From Angiostrongylus vasorum (lineage: Eukaryota > Nematoda > Chromadorea > Rhabditida > Metastrongylidae), in contig JADANN010000177.1 of the NCBI GenBank assembly GCA_018806985.1, forward strand, positions 124,001 through 188,000: a stretch of 64,000 nt of DNA. The letters run 5' to 3'. A program made the translations under genes and the position numbers. Under the pieces are notes generated by a model that was not told the origin of the DNA, did no database searches, and was given only the letters and a program-made list of their open reading frames with translations. Numbering within the stretch: position 1 is the first letter of the stretch; the number at the start of each line of letters is the position of its first letter. Shown in pieces: positions 23,048-36,100 of the stretch.

Positions 23048-26000
23048 CTGGAATGCAATAATTTCTATTCGAGTAAAAAAAAAGCAAAAAAAAATTAAGC
23101 TTAAAGAGTTCCAAACACCTCTTGAAAAAGAATTTAAGGAAATGAAATGAAATATGGTCCAACGCCTTAGATAACTGGCATAAAAACGCATAACCATACA
23201 AATACCACAGCGATTCAACTATTGGCAACTTTACAATTATCTACAATATGGCTGTAATAAAAAAAAGGATAAAGCTCTCAACGATGATCAATCCCTGGCG
23301 GATGCGCTATGCATTCGACTTCATTAAGCATCGTTTGGAGGTGAATGAATGTATATCTAGCCTTTACATGACTCGCGGTGGCCTAGCGATGTATCGAGCA
23401 AGTGCTGCTATCCTCCCACACAAGTCTGGTAGCAATTTGCCGACCTCGGCGAGAAGGAAGGCTTTGTGGGACATGGGCGGAGGGATCGATTCCACGTGTG
23501 TGTTGCAGAGCACCTCCGACCACTGCACCACACGCGCCCCAGTATGACTGTATATACCAAAAGAAACGCACGGATCTTTGCCGCATCTGATAACGAAACT
23601 ATGTAGCAAACTGTCCAAGGTAAGGCTTTCCTTTGCTGAGAAACACTAAAGTTTTAAATAAAAGAAGTCTCAAAGGGAATTAATAAAGCTGACAATTCAT
23701 TCCTAGTGCAAAGTAATTCCGGTAGATGGAATAAAGAATCCTGCATCACAGAATCCATGCTTGATATGCTATCGACTGTTTACAAGGTGTGCATGAAAAG
23801 GCTTTTGTGCGCCAAAATAAACCCCCGGAAAGATGACGACCTCTACAGAGTCTATATCGGCCACAATGTCTCCTTACACGTAACTCTACAGAGATCACGC
23901 AGTATCGAATATCTCTGAAGAGCTACTCTTCGCCGCATGGCTTCTGACAGAAAAAGACGGACATGGCAGTGGTCAGATAGTTGGCAATTTTTTCTGATCT
24001 TTTATAAACTCTTCTCTCTGCCATCGTGTTTTATTGAAGTATTTCTGTTTAAGTGGACCACTGCGTTAAAGCGCTCCATGGCAAATGCTCTTTTCATCTT
24101 CAACCTTCAAACGCTTTGCACTTAAAAATCCCATATTTTGAACAGTTTAAGAAGAAAAAACCTACCTCAATCATATTTACAGTGACCGGTGTGTCGGTGA
24201 GATTTGTTTGATAAAATGGTATCTGACAATACAGTAACGGCCGAGCAGGCGGCACTACGGTCTCCGACTGAAATGCCGTTACTTGATCGTCAGTTAAAAT
24301 TATGTAGCTCTGATAGTTTCACCAATACTTTTGTGTCCTACTATCTAAAAAAATGCAACCAGTCCAGGCGATTTGTGTTTAATGGTGAAAACCCGTCTAA
24401 TAGAACCCCTCCTTTTTGGCTCAGTCACGATCTCTTTGGTTGACCCTTTGTGGACATAAAAGGAATAGCGCACGTAAAGTATTAGTCAAAGGAGGGAAAA
24501 AAAGATACTGTCATTCAAAAAATAGTCCGTACATTTTCACAAAAGTGCAAGAAAAACCAAAATAATCGATTTGCTGTAATGGATCGAGAACTAGATTTTC
24601 TACCGCAATCACTACTGGTACAATACATGTGAACTGAAGAAGAGAACTCAATGACGTTTTCATTAAAATTTTCAATCGTACCGATGACATTTGCCAAAAC
24701 GGTGGAACTGGTTGAAACGATGCTTGTGAGACGTAGTACATCATATTGTCGATATTATACCATCCAGTTAGATAGTTGTAGAAACTCTCCGGTCGAATTA
24801 TACCATTCTCAACCATTTTGACGTGACCGATCTGAATAGAAATAATAAATTTCTCCATAATAGCCTTATTATTACTGTTATTAAGATTGTTAGAATAGTG
24901 ACGCAGTAAATAAAGGCGCACTGAAATACAGGCATAATCGTTGGTTCGATCCCTTTCCCAAGCAAGTCAAGCCTTCCATCGTTCCGAAGTAAGCAAGATG
25001 AACTCGAATATTTCTGGCCTGAAGCCCAATTGAAGAGAAAATTTATACCATGGTCTGGACCAGTAATAGCCATATTTCCGACGAAAGTAGTTAAAAAAGC
25101 GATTTGAATTGAAAATGCGATGCTCTTCGTGTTTGTCGGATGAGCAGAGTCCAATGGACAGCTGCGAAACGCAATAGATGTAAATGGAAACCTTGCTAAC
25201 CGCTGACGAAGTGTTATAAGTTTCTAATATAATTTTTTCCCTATGAATAAAATAAACGTACACGTCCAGTGCAGTTATAATTTACACCATATGAGCAAAC
25301 CAGTCGTCGAGCGATCAACGCTTCTGGAGCGGGTTTTTGCTGAAGAATAAAGATGAGTAAAGAGAAAAAAATTATTGGAAGTCCGATCCATACTGTGATC
25401 GCACGACTAAACAGGAAGAAAACAAAACGGATTAACCTGTCCTTTGATGGGCATTCCAGTAATCGGATCCATTGTTCCGTTAGCGATTTCTTTATCTAGT
25501 GCCACTTGTAATGATTCAAGCCATATTCGAAGCATCGACATCCAATACGGTTGAAGCCTACCGTTCGCCTTAACCATGTAAGAAGTTGAACCTGCAAGTA
25601 AACTTACAAGATTTCTACCAATATCCCAATTGCTGCGGCACTTTTTGCAATGTTTTTTTTATTATGCAGAATAAATGTTATATATGGATGACAAACCTAA
25701 CGCGTCTCTATACTCTTCAATCAATCGCTGTTGATTTGGAAAGTCGATAGTCTTACCACGTAACACAGCAAACATTGGATAGAATGAGAAATACTTTTCA
25801 CGAGCCCTGAAACCTTTATGGATGACATTTACAGGAACTTTGATTTACGATACCTCAGAAAAATATGTCGACGTTACTGACACATCTACCGACACAATTT
25901 TAGCTTATTATTTACTGCCTTCTCTTTTTAACGGCAGGATATTTATTGCGAAATATAACTTTGATGATGCTGAGATATTTGCAAAACACCGGACCGCAGG

Positions 26001-29000
26001 TGTCCGCGGTGAAGAACGAATGCGTTATTGTCCTTTCCGGGGAGTAACGCGTTCACCACCACACCATGTGGGTCCTTCGTTTCACCTGTTTCTCAGCTAG
26101 TTCTATCGATCTTTTTGCCATCAGCAAACAATTTTTGCCACTGACGGGTGATTGCTGATGGCAAAAAGATCGATAAAACTAGCTGAGAGACAGGTGAAAC
26201 GAAGGACCCACATGGTGTGTGGTGAACGCGTTACTCCCTGGAAAGGACAATAACGCATTCGTTCCTCACCGCAGACACCTGCGGTCCGAGTTTTGCAAAT
26301 ATCTCAGCATCATCAAAGTTACATCTACCGACAGTTAGACTATATCTGGCTACGATGAAAGTTATTCAAAAATCGGTTTATTGACTTTATACGAGTTCAC
26401 TGGACTTCATGGAAATTTCAAACAACACCTTTTTTTCTTTGTAGGACACTAACTCCAAAATTTTTCCCTTCATTGAAATGCCTGGATTTATTACCACATC
26501 GAATACTACCTCATTAATTTCACAAATTAAATATTACAGCTAAAAAGTCCACTCGAATCTACTTACATCAAAGTGGATGACAACTGGTCCAAATATTCCA
26601 TTGCTCTCATCTAGAACGTTCACTAATCGTACTTTGGCGTGTTAATTTTGTCTCAAAAAGTTACTCTTTCGATGTTTTACAACGAAAATCCTTACTTAGT
26701 CTCCTGATTGCTAACTATTTCAGTTATCTATCTAACTTCTTTTTATAAGTTCAACACAAATCTGTTCCATTTGAGAAGTACCGCATAACGATTTATAAAA
26801 GATGTTCAGCTGACTTCAAAAAAAGCAGCCGGTGCTGTGTTCTCCGGCAATACATCGGCCAACTCGAGTCCTAATGTTGTCGTGTACATACCGTATAAAC
26901 CGAAAATAATTCCACAAATTGTTACCAAGAGGACCGACACCTTAAATAAAAGATGGATTTTTTATGTATTCCCCTGCTTGCACATATTTATTTATTTATT
27001 CATTTATTTATTTATTTATTTATTTATTTATTTGCCGATTTATATGACGCGTTACTAAGTATTGTTCAGATCCAACATCTTCCTTTATCCGACTTGTTGT
27101 TCTTCGTCTGTAATCGAAGACAGCCTTTGGATTTGCGGTTGATTCGCTTACTACTTCAGGATTTTACCCTCTTTATGAATTTCGTTGAATTCTATCGAAC
27201 TGATCGTCCGCGGAATCTTGAAACAGCTTCGCACAACATTTAAAATCGAACCAATCGTTTTGAAGCAGTGAGTCAACTCGTTCTCTCATCGTGGTCACCC
27301 ATTCTTAGAACAAGTTTATCATTCGTACCAGGAAGACCAATTAGAAGTAGACCAACACGATGAATCACGGCCGCCCTGCTAGAAAGCTTGGTCGAAAATA
27401 GACAAATTAGACACGATCATTAAGATCCAACGACTTTTTCTGGTGATGACTTTGTGTGGATATAATTTCAGAACTATAGGGGAAAAATATATATTTTATC
27501 GAAGCATCTCTCCATACGATTCATCGTGTCCTCGTGGCTAGATGTTCTTGGGTGCCAGGCTGCGATACAGAGTAGGAGTTCATTTCTCAACAAGGCTTCC
27601 CAAACTGAGAAGTCCGATGTTTCCATCCGGAAGACCAGCTACGAGTAGACCTATGCCAGGAAACACCACCGTAGTGGTATCAAACTAGTCGAATTGTAGC
27701 AAATCTCTCTGATTCACAGGGCGGCGACTGCCTGAGGTGATGAGGATCTAAGCAAGGCTTCGGCTAAGATAACTTTGGGACTCCAGAGAACCACAATGGC
27801 CACACCAACAAATCTCTAGGAGATTATGCTGGGGATCCCACAACCAGTGAAGACTAGCCATCCAAGTATCCAAGTACTTACTTACTTGATACTTGAACGG
27901 GCCGTCCTAACTAGTTGTGCGGGCGCCAGCATAATCACCATTTTTCAGAGATTTGCTGGTTAAGCCACTGTGGTTTCCTGGAATCCCCAGGACAGCCTGA
28001 CTAAAGTCTGCCCCCAAGTCCTCACCACGAGAGGCAGTCGCAGCCCTTGTGGATCAGAGGGAGATTTGCCACCATGCGACTTTGATACCAGGACGGTGGT
28101 GGATCCTGGTATCCAAGTATCTTCAAGTATCCAAACACCCACAGGTAGGCCACTGCAATTAAGCTCCCCGTCAGGCCCGAGTAGACTGATTTGCATCAAA
28201 CTTGTTTGAAAGGGAGCTTCTTCCCACGTACAATGTTTGGCGACTTTCTTTTTATGAAGGCTTTGAAATATTCAACAGAGCTTTTTCCATGCAGGACCAC
28301 ACCCCAGCAATATGCAATGTGGCGTCCATGGATGTTATTGACGGGGATTTTTTTTCACAATGTTAGTGAAAAAAGTTTATGCAAAATGTTACATGCAGTG
28401 GAAAAAAAGGATACAAGAATTGACCCACCTTAATAATCGGTCGTTTAAGTGCAGGAATATAGAACTTGGTTAGGAATCCGCCAACGGTGTACCACGGTTG
28501 ATTCCTGGCGTAAGTGTCGATGTATGTGGGATTCGTCAGATCATCCTTAGAAGACACCTATATTGCGAGAAATTTCTGAAGATTTTCTAATTTTTTTTCT
28601 TCGTTGCAACCCAGCAGAATGAGAGAGCAAAACGGTCTATGAAGGATCCAGTGTGAAAGTATTCTTTTTATTTTTTTGATTAACTCCCCATTCAATCACA
28701 ACTCTTTTACGATATGGCATGCTCAGTGTAAATGGAAATCGAATAAAACAACCAACTATAATAAAAAGTTCGTCCACAACATATTTCTATTCGCTAAAAT
28801 ATTCTAACCTTTTAATTTTACAGCTAACAAAATGGAATGTGCAGAAGTAATGAACAGACTCCTCACATTATAAGGGAATCCAGATTGCTTCTCGCCTTTT
28901 TCGGAATCGCTTGTAGGTCCACAGAAGACGAGATCTCTTCGACCTGCTCGCACTCTACGAAGATCGAGACCGATGAATGCAGGAAAGATGAACATCAATG

Positions 29001-30126
29001 ACATCAGATTGAACGCCAATAGAACGGCAGTCTGAAAGCCTACACGAATCAGATGTGAATACAGCAGAGTAGCAAGAGAAACGGAACCTCCATTCTACAA
29101 GGAGCTCCCTCCTAACTAATAGGAAATCAGTGCTGTTTATAGCAACCTAAGCCCATCGTGGCAAACTACCTGCTTAAGATCAACAATATCATCGGTTGTT
29201 TGTGGTGATGAACTGACAACGCTTTAGAAAGACCATATTGAAATTCCAAGAAAAAAAACTGGATAATTCATCAACCAATAGACTAGGTTCACTAACCCCA
29301 ACATTGGACGTTCCCATTTGTACCTCATAAAACGTGAAACAAACGGTGAGGGTTATCAAATTTCAAGCTCTAAAAACGTCTTCGGGATTTAGCTAAAACA
29401 ACAACCTGAAAAAACACTGATGGAAACCATTTTATGCTATGCACCAGAACAGCCACATCTAGCTCCGACCTCCATTATTACGCGTTGAGGTCACAGTTCA
29501 CATCAACTTCTACGAGACCTCCATTCAAGACAACGAGGAATGATATATTCAAGACAACGAGGAATGATATAAATACACCAACGAAATCACGGCCATTGTC
29601 CGTAGAGAAAATATTTTGCCAAGAAACGCTGAAGGGTAGGTTTGCTCATTTATCTCACTGTTGCCGATATCATCGATTCACTGGATAAGCAATTAAGATC
29701 CAACTGGAGTAACTAAACACGCGGGTAATAAATGCCGGGTATAGAAAACTTTAAAGGAGACTCTAGTGGTATAGCGGAAAAATTACTCTGTATAGCTTGA
29801 AAAAACAACCAGCGATAAGAAAACTGCAGAAAAAAAGCGAGAAAAAGAACCTACGCGGAAATAATGTTCTACACCGAGTCCTAATAAACGAGTATGGAAT
29901 TCCTCGCCCACTAGCAACTGTGTGACATCATCCATCCTCTATAGTTAGCGCTGAGTAAGAACCTTTTTCATATTTGACTACACATATCATCCACGTTGAA
30001 GACCTTATGTACGAGCTAAAAGATGCTAACTCTTCTTAAGCATGACAGTGACACAAAAGTTCACGCCGGACTGCGTAGTTCAGATGATCGGAAACTATCC
30101 CGTGTTAGAGTGGAATTCAACGAAAA

Positions 30127-30166
<40 letters not shown>

Positions 30167-33100
30167 TGCTCGAACAAAACCACCACAATGGACCACGATT
30201 GCTAAAGAAAGGAACGAATAGCTATGTGCTGGGGTCCGCACAACTCGTGAAGACGGACCGTCCAAGTATCCAAGTAAGTAACCACATATATATGTAGATA
30301 TATATACATATATAAATATATATATATATATATATAATATGGATCAGAGAGCACAGTTAATAACAAATGAGTGGCTTGGATATCAAGACGATGCAAGCGT
30401 TTTCTGGTATGAACGAACACCTATATCGTAGTGTTTATCTGCTTGTGGGTCACATAAACCAGCTGCAGCTGTAAACTATCTAGCCCTTTGGTCAAAGAAC
30501 AAACAAGTGTGAACCAATAATTTGTTACATTCTAAGCGTTCATAATTGGCCAAACGATGTTTACTATTTGTATTTGTATCTACTATTTACTACTAAACAT
30601 CATTTTTACACTGGTCAATACGAGTCCCTACTATGGGGCAGCGGTTCAACGTTCATCTGCGATGCACACGGTCATTCGTTTCGTGCCACTCACCAGTCTT
30701 ACAAGGCCTTCTGTCCCTGCGGATTCAGAAGACTGCTAAACAATTGTTTGGGATGATAAAAACGTGATTTTATAGACCGGCCACCGCAGGTCACTATATA
30801 GACCAGATATGCACTAAATCACTTCACGACGGTATGAATAGAGTTCAAGCCACTATATCCGTAAGGAATTTATCAATGTCGAAGATTTTACGCTTTCATC
30901 CTTTATTAAATGGTCAATGTTTATCATAAAAGTAAATTGATATTTAACTGACCTGTAGAACAAAACGATCTCAATGCCGGAATTGGCAGCACGTAACCAG
31001 CACAGAAGGCAAGAATATTATTGATAGACGTAACCATAACGGACATTCCTATAGTATATGAATAACTTTTTCAAAAAGAAGGTAAAAGTGGTAAGTAGAT
31101 AGCCAAACTTTCTCAATCACAGAAAGCTAAGGTGAGTGAAAGAACCCCACATGAATGATTGGTAAGTGGAATAGATTTTGAAGTGTTAAGAAGGAAATTA
31201 GAAGTAGGGAAAAAAATTCCTAAGATGATAGAAAACTGTGAAACAGAATGGGGGTTGTTGTAATAATCTAATGAAGAAGTAGATTCTAGAGAATCCCCTT
31301 CGAGAACACTCCTAACGACCAATACTCTTTTGCTTACAAACATGGACTAAAACACTACGTAGTGGTGAAATATTCTGAACATGCTGTAACGCTTAAAAGA
31401 TTTCTGACACAAAGAGAAAAAAACGAAAAAAACTACAAAGTACATACCAGTTTCCTTCAGAAGAATTCCCATTTCATTTTTTCTCATCGTGTGAATTATC
31501 TCATCATAATTGTGCAGTAATAGGAACATATCATCAATACCAAGACCGAGCGATAAAAATGGCACAATCTGAAACATGTAAAGCTGCGATGCCACTTTCC
31601 GCTCCTTTTTTTCGTAAATACTTACTAGGTTGGTCGGAAATAAATGTCAGACTTGTAATTCCACTTTTCTTCTATATGTTTCAGCAACCTCCCAACGGTT
31701 TACCGCCTCATCGTGCTTGGCAGGTGTTCCTGGGTGTCGAACTGCGATGTACAGCGGGGGGGATTCGTCCCCCGGCAGGGGTCTCCCAAGCTGAGGAGTT
31801 CGACGTTTCCATCAGGAAGCCTAGCTAAGAGTAAACCAATAGCAGGATCCACCACCGTCCTGGTATTAAAGTCGCATGGTGGCAAATCTCCCTCTGATCC
31901 ACAAGGGCTGCGACTGCCTGTCGTGGTGACAACCTGGGACAGAGCTCGGGATTACGGAGAACCACAATGGCTTAACCAGCGAATCTCCGAAAATGGTGAT
32001 TTTGCTGGGGGCCTACACAACCAGTGAGGACGGGCCGTTAAAGTATCAAGTTTCAACAACAGGTTCTTTTTCGAATTTTCACTATTGTGTAGCATTGAAA
32101 GGATCATTTTATGCATTTACGTTGCGTAAAATTGAGTTACAATAAAAATCGTTTTGGCAGATCGTAAACCTTAGAATTTCAGATGTTAAAGAGCAATTTT
32201 ATCAAATCTACACCTATGAATTCATACTCGGACATCCCCATGCAGATGACTCGAAGCATTCATGAGGTATGGGACCAATGAAGTGTTAATGAACATACAG
32301 CGCAACGGTAGTATGAAACATTTCGCGAATTCGACGTTTAGGTCAAAGGAGGCAGATAACATCCTTCTCCCATAGACGACGAAGACTTGACGATTTTTGC
32401 GGGAACAAATACAAGCGTAACTCTTCAGTGATTTGCAGGAGAAGACAGTGTAAGTATCTCAGCCTTTTTAGAACGTTTAATGAACATTATAAGGTTTAAG
32501 AAGATTGAGAAATGGAAGTCACACAAACTGAATGACAATCATGACAATCGCCGTCTTTCAGGCATCGACGGCCTTTTTTTGCGCAGCCAGAACGACACGT
32601 TTCTGAACCATGCTGTGACAAGCGATGAGAAGTGGATCGTACACAACATCGGCGACGATCGGCTCAGTGGCTGGTCTTTAATGGAGCTCGACAGCACTTC
32701 TCAAAGCGAAGTTCGCACCAACAAATCACGCTGACCGATTGGTGGGCTGGTTTGCGCGGAAGAAAACTGCGTTCAGCAAATGGACAAAATGCACCAGAAA
32801 CATCAACAACTGTGTCAACTGATGATAAACAGAAAGGTCCAACCACTTCTTCAAGCATCTGGATAACTTCCTATGCGAGAAACCTTTCGGAAACCAAGCG
32901 GAGACCGAAAATGCGTTCAGTGACTTCATCGCCTCCAGAAGTCGACAATTTTAAGCAATCGGAAGAAGCAAACTTATTTTTTCGTCAATAATAATGTATC
33001 GCTAACAAAGTTTATTCTGAGCCCAGATACGCCACTTTAAAGGTATAAGTAGAAATCCAATATTAATGACCAAACAACCCACTTTCTGCTATGCATTTTT

Positions 33101-36100
33101 GTGTTCACTCAAGAAACCAGAACATTTCATCTAATTTTTTTTAGAACTGTCATATACCGTAAAATACCATACTACCCTGAAATTCACTGTGGGTAATGCA
33201 ATATATCGTAGCTCACCTGAGTGGTCGCTGCGTTGAAGTTGATGCCTAAAGCGGTGGTCATCCCCAGACCACAAATAGATGAGTACGTCACTAATACCAC
33301 ACCGATAAACGAAAGAGCCACATTTGATTTAATGGCCAGCCAACGGCCATCGATACGAGCTTGAGTGAAAGCCGCATAGATCACCTGAAAAGATAAGCCT
33401 TTATCGACTTAACTAATCGAAAATGAAGTGTGCTACCGTATCAGTTTTCACAGGACTAATTAGAAACTACTTCATTAAGATTTTTTTTCGTCGTTTTCTT
33501 AACGGAAAAGCCATTGTTGTCGTTGTTGTTGTCGATTTAATAACAATGCAGAAAAACTGTTCATCACAAAATGACGAAATATCTTTCCATCCAAAATGGC
33601 CGAACTAAAGCAAAAAAATCGTAAAAAAAGCTGATAATTCTATTGTATCGGTTTTGCATGATGATCGCGCTTAAGCAACCCCGATGAAATGACTTGTACA
33701 CAGGTAAAGCAATATAAGATGTACGCATGGATATGTAGTAATAGATGTAGTCATAAAAGGACGAGGAACAGATAAAGAAACAATATTCGTGAAAAACTAT
33801 CTATAAAAAATACTAATAATTGTGCAAAAATTTTCAATAGGGGAGGAGAGCGCAGTGATAGTGATACCAATCATCACGTCCGGTTCTGGTGCTGGTTCGA
33901 CTCCGCTCCGAGCTCACCAAGCCTCTTCTCGCTCCTGGGCAGAGAAATTGGTACCAGGCCTGTCTTGCAAAATTCACTCTCTACAATCCAGATACTCGAG
34001 GACTTTCCCTTAATCGCGAATATCGTTGAATGCTGATCGAGTCGACTCTCCCTGGAGTCCTGAGATAGCCAGGTTAGAGCGTTCCCATTTGGATTGCATA
34101 GAGTAAAATTTTTCTAGACAAGTCTGGCATCGATTTTTCGACCCCAGAGGGATTGAAGGCTTGGTCGTCCTGGGGGGCGGGATCGAACGTAAACATATTG
34201 CAGCGCTTCTCTAATCACTGAGCTACACTCGCCCAAAAAGTAACAAAATACAAAAACAGACTTATGTAATATAGAACGATGTAATAACAGATAGTGTAAT
34301 AATATGTAATGTCATAATGCAATAACAATAGTATCATAAAGCAATTAAAGTACCAACCATTAGTACGTAACCCATGATGATGATGGTGTAGTTGAACTGT
34401 GAGAATTCTTCAAGCATATCAGCAATGGAAGTCGACGCCAGTGGATGAAACACACGTTTTTCATCCGTCTGAAAATCTCACACCTTTAAATTACGGAAGT
34501 TAAGTTTGATTATTAAATATTCAACTGTAATTGATCGACCTAGCTCTCGCTGAAAAGTCTATACTGTTTCTATAAAACACATGAAGTATGAAATAATGTT
34601 GAAATGTCTCTTCTAACTGAACAAAACAGCTCCACTGTATGGCATTTAATAAGGATTTCACCTTGCTGTTTAGTGCACGATTTCTCTCTGTTCGAAACTT
34701 TTGATGAAATCTACATGAAAATTGTAGACAGATATTGTCTAAATGATTTGCTACGGAATTTGGCGATAAATGTAAGAGATTTTTAGTCTTCTGGCTAGTC
34801 TTGTAGGGCGCGTGTGGCGCAGTGGTCGTAGGCGTCCGGCAACGCACACGTGGAATCGATCCCCGCGCCTATGGCCCACCAAGCCCTCCCTCCCTCCAGG
34901 GTCGGTAAATTGATATCAGACCTGTCTGGAAGGATAGTAGCACTGGCTTGATAGCATCGGATGGTTATCGCGAGCCATTGTAAAGGCCAGATATGCATTC
35001 AATCACCTCCAAACGATACTTAATGAAGTCGAACGCACAGCGCATCCGTCAGGGACTGATCAACGCCGAGAGCTTTTTTTTAAATTTTATTCTTCTAGTC
35101 ATGTAAACTTTTTAAGTGATCTTTAAACCAGTTTATTTAAAAGAATTAAGCAACAAACGTTGTTATTAGCTTGATGTCCATAGAGTTTTTGGGTGAAATT
35201 TCTCTGCCAACTGAAAATAATATCCGACGCCCATCCAGGATTCCATCGTGCAGTGTCTAGATTTGGATGCGAGTCTTTTTGTTCCTATAAATTTACTACT
35301 AATAAAAATGAATAACATAAACATCTAATCAAAAGTTCCATTATGAGATCAGCTCAAAGGAAGGCATTGTTCTAGTCAGATCGGATTGTAATCAGTGATG
35401 AACTGATTGAACGAACCTTAAATCGCAGAAACACATCAAACGGACTCGCTACCAGAAAAACACTCTGTAAAGCTTCTGCCGATCTCAACACACCGCTGTT
35501 ACGTTGGATTCCTATGAAATCAAATTTTCACTGCGATGAATCTACAAAACATAAAGTTAAAAACATTGGTTGACTAAAAAAATCCTTTAATCACCTCCAA
35601 TAATAAGATCTTCAGGCCATTCCATAATTCGCTTTCCGAAACCTTTACAACCACCAGTCATCACCTGTAATAATGAATAAATTGGACAATCATCACGATC
35701 GGCCTGCATTGATTGATTTGACGTGAACGCAAAAATATGGATTACCGTAGTTCCAGAAAGTTTCATAATTAGAGGAAATCCTTGCTTTTCTTTTGTTTTC
35801 AATTTTACTTCTACAGTTCTTCCTTGCAGTTTTAAACGATAGAGAAGTGCTTGCGAAATAATACTCCTTTCTCAGGCAAGGTGAGGTCCTTTTTCTGACT
35901 TATTAAAATTTAAAAGGCCTGTAAATTTGGAATTCTACGGGGCGTTTGAAAGAAATTAATGCATAAAAGAACGTTGAAAGACGACCGATAGCTGAGTTCT
36001 AAAGCCGTTCAAAACACTTCACTACAACTTCACTACAAAGTTGTAAAAATGAAAGAGTAGATTTGCAAAAAAAACTTATATAAAACGCAAATAAAAAACT

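Noticed and set aside
22883..23218. 111-codon minus frame as a separate gene
   Set aside because: Only its central part (23047-22950) is coding, as a Patched exon with good splice sites; the rest is intron.
24515..24697. Continuation of the Patched exon past 24682
   Set aside because: A GTACGA donor follows TCATCG, and the sequence after it loses all similarity to Patched, which resumes at 24267.
29523..29570. CRISPR-like or satellite array
   Set aside because: Only two tandem units without spacers; a simple tandem duplication.
34170..34237. tRNA gene on the minus strand
   Set aside because: A and B boxes are good but no acceptor-stem pairing or clean cloverleaf could be traced, and the sequence continues into a dispersed repeat.
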